Shown here: one piece after another, positions 62,806 through 64,000 of the stretch
How positions within the stretch are numbered: the first letter of the stretch is position 1
Layout of the letters: every line of letters starts with the position of its first letter
Origin: SHAN690 sp041391765
Lineage (GTDB): Bacteria > Bacteroidota > Bacteroidia > Flavobacteriales_G > Salibacteraceae
Assembly (NCBI GenBank): GCA_041391765.1
Contig: JAWKNJ010000025.1
Location: 32,712-96,711 of the forward strand
Length of the DNA stretch: 64,000 nt
Reading direction: 5' to 3'
Notes under the pieces: generated by a model
Seen by the model: the letters and a program-made list of their open reading frames with translations, nothing else
Told to the model about the DNA's origin: nothing
The model's database searches: none
Position numbers and translations under genes: made by a program

Positions 62806-63943
62806 ACAACTTTCAATTCTCGTTGGCCTAATTATCCTCACTCTTTCTTCATGTTGGGAAACTATCGAGTTGGAGCCGCGAAGCTTCCCACAACTACTAA
62901 GTTATGAAATGAGTGTTGTGAAGGCATTCGATCAAGGAATGTTTATCGTTGGCGGAAATGAAGGATTTTATGTGAGATTTCGAGACGGTTCAGAAGTGTC
63001 ACACAAATTACTCCAAAATGAGTTTGAAAATTACCACGTGGCGGATATGAATTTCTTTGCTTCCAATGATAAGTTAATCTATGGAGTGTATGACTCGTAC
63101 TTATTGAGATTGACGGACAAGGAGCTTGATTTCTATTTTTTCAATTCAGATGCGATCAATTCCTATCGGTCATTCGCAGTGGATGACAATGGAGATTTAA
63201 TAATGGCCGATTATTGGTTAGCTGAATATGAGGGTTCGGGTTATAACTATTTGATGAGAATCAACACATGGAACAATGGATCATGGGATGAAGTGCTCAC
63301 GGACTTATCAGTTAGCGACTCTAAGCTTGATGCCCCTGAATTACTTCTTGATGAATTGGGCCGTTTGATCATACTAACCAACCCGATTTATAGAATATCT
63401 GAATGGAAAGATGCGGATATTCAATTCGAAAAGTTCATTCCTAATGTTCAGGGAAATTTTGCGGTGAAGTCCATGCATAGCGCACATACCGATGGCCAAT
63501 CCTATTTCGGTTTTGATCGCGAATTTTCTCAGGATTGGGATATCACAAAGGCTTATAGGTTTAATTCTAATTCAGGTATCATGAACGTGAATGATTTAGA
63601 CAAGGCCACAAGCTGCCAGGTGGAAGGAACTCCATTTAAGCTCACAAAACTTGTTGGCACCAGCGAAACAAAGTCCTACGGTTGGATACCCGTAATAAAC
63701 AATTCCTTTTCCAATACACCGGGACTTATTGGCTATGTCATAACATACAACCATTCAACAGGAATGTGCGAAAGTTCAGCGATAGCAGACTCTGATGTGT
63801 TTGACACCTCGGTTAGAGTACATGATGTTTCTTTGATGACCGAAACCAATGAGCTTTTGATTGCTACTTCCGAAGGATTATTCACCTACAATCTAATTTA
63901 TTCAGAGGCTCAGTTTTATTTAGAAAAAGTGATTAATCTATAA
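62798..63943 (+). CDS. Lipoprotein of unknown function
   Basis: 381 residues from ATG 62798, which overlaps the protease stop by 8 bases; signal MSKQLSILVGLIILTLSSC with lipobox Cys19. The mature region is beta-rich with propeller-like strands (YLLRLTDKELDFYFFNSDAI, DDNGDLIMADYWLAEYEGSG, LLDELGRLIILTNPIYRISE) but no named family. Translationally coupled to the trypsin-like protease and to the next gene, so the three may act together at the envelope. Confidence 0.7.
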   Translation: MSKQLSILVGLIILTLSSCWETIELEPRSFPQLLSYEMSVVKAFDQGMFIVGGNEGFYVRFRDGSEVSHKLLQNEFENYHVADMNFFASNDKLIYGVYDSYLLRLTDKELDFYFFNSDAINSYRSFAVDDNGDLIMADYWLAEYEGSGYNYLMRINTWNNGSWDEVLTDLSVSDSKLDAPELLLDELGRLIILTNPIYRISEWKDADIQFEKFIPNVQGNFAVKSMHSAHTDGQSYFGFDREFSQDWDITKAYRFNSNSGIMNVNDLDKATSCQVEGTPFKLTKLVGTSETKSYGWIPVINNSFSNTPGLIGYVITYNHSTGMCESSAIADSDVFDTSVRVHDVSLMTETNELLIATSEGLFTYNLIYSEAQFYLEKVINL

Positions 63944-64000
63944 TGAATCAGCGGATTATAATACAAATGGGGTGCATTTTCTTTTTCCTCTTTGCTTTTG
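63943..64000 (+). CDS. Start of another exported protein, cut by the window edge
   Basis: ATG at 63943 overlaps the previous stop (TAATG). The 19 visible codons read MNQRIIIQMGCIFFFLFAF, a typical signal-peptide start. The rest lies beyond the window. Confidence 0.6.
   Translation, partial: MNQRIIIQMGCIFFFLFAF

Overview
The window reads as chromosome of a Bacteroidota member, most likely order Flavobacteriales (Cryomorphaceae/Crocinitomicaceae-like). Supporting signs: seven proteins with type IX secretion (T9SS) C-terminal sorting domains, an SprB-like adhesin with its PorP/SprF partner, a PorE-like TPR/PD40/OmpA protein, GldF and GldG, and promoter -7 boxes of the TAnnTTTG type. No phage, CRISPR array, rRNA or tRNA was seen. 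Genes are densely packed, and several convergent pairs overlap at their stop codons.

Layout. 1-5.6 kb: a heavily decayed glutamate formimidoyltransferase gene (ftcD) and a frameshifted imidazolonepropionase gene (hutI) on the minus strand, with two T9SS-secreted proteins between them; histidine degradation appears to be lost here. 5.6-12.1 kb: a beta-barrel protein, aroC, the PorE-like protein, a PqqB-like hydrolase and a PDZ/T9SS protein. 12.3-17.8 kb: sprB-like/sprF-like pair. 17.8-22.9 kb: fmt, a VIT-transporter remnant, a DUF6265 lipoprotein, an EGF-like lipoprotein, an ABC-F ATPase and a PhzF protein. 23-27 kb: an ECF sigma factor coupled to a protein with a cytoplasmic N-terminus, an inner-membrane helix, a long linker and a C-terminal outer-membrane barrel, followed by an LVIVD lipoprotein and another barrel. 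27-38 kb: mainly surface and periplasmic proteins, many of unknown role. 38-40.5 kb: base-excision glycosylase, HEAT-repeat, monooxygenase-like and SAM hydrolase genes. 40.5-45 kb: phoH, a small secreted protein, a seven-repeat SBBP/T9SS protein and purC. 45-51 kb: rhomboid protease, dnaN, DUF4340, gldG and gldF. 51.1-51.8 kb: one lipoprotein gene exactly bracketed by a 17-bp inverted repeat and with divergent codon use, a candidate mobile gene cassette. 52-57.5 kb: lysC-lysA, an RRM protein, three small stress-type genes and a PhoD-like phosphatase. 57.6-64 kb: YCII-like protein, msrA, an M48 protease, sucC, a trypsin-like protease and lipoproteins.

The most interesting loci are the bracketed single-gene cassette (51098-51777), the sigma factor/trans-envelope barrel operon (22966-27062) and the erosion of the hut genes. 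Functional statements rest on motifs and family memory; no database search was possible.
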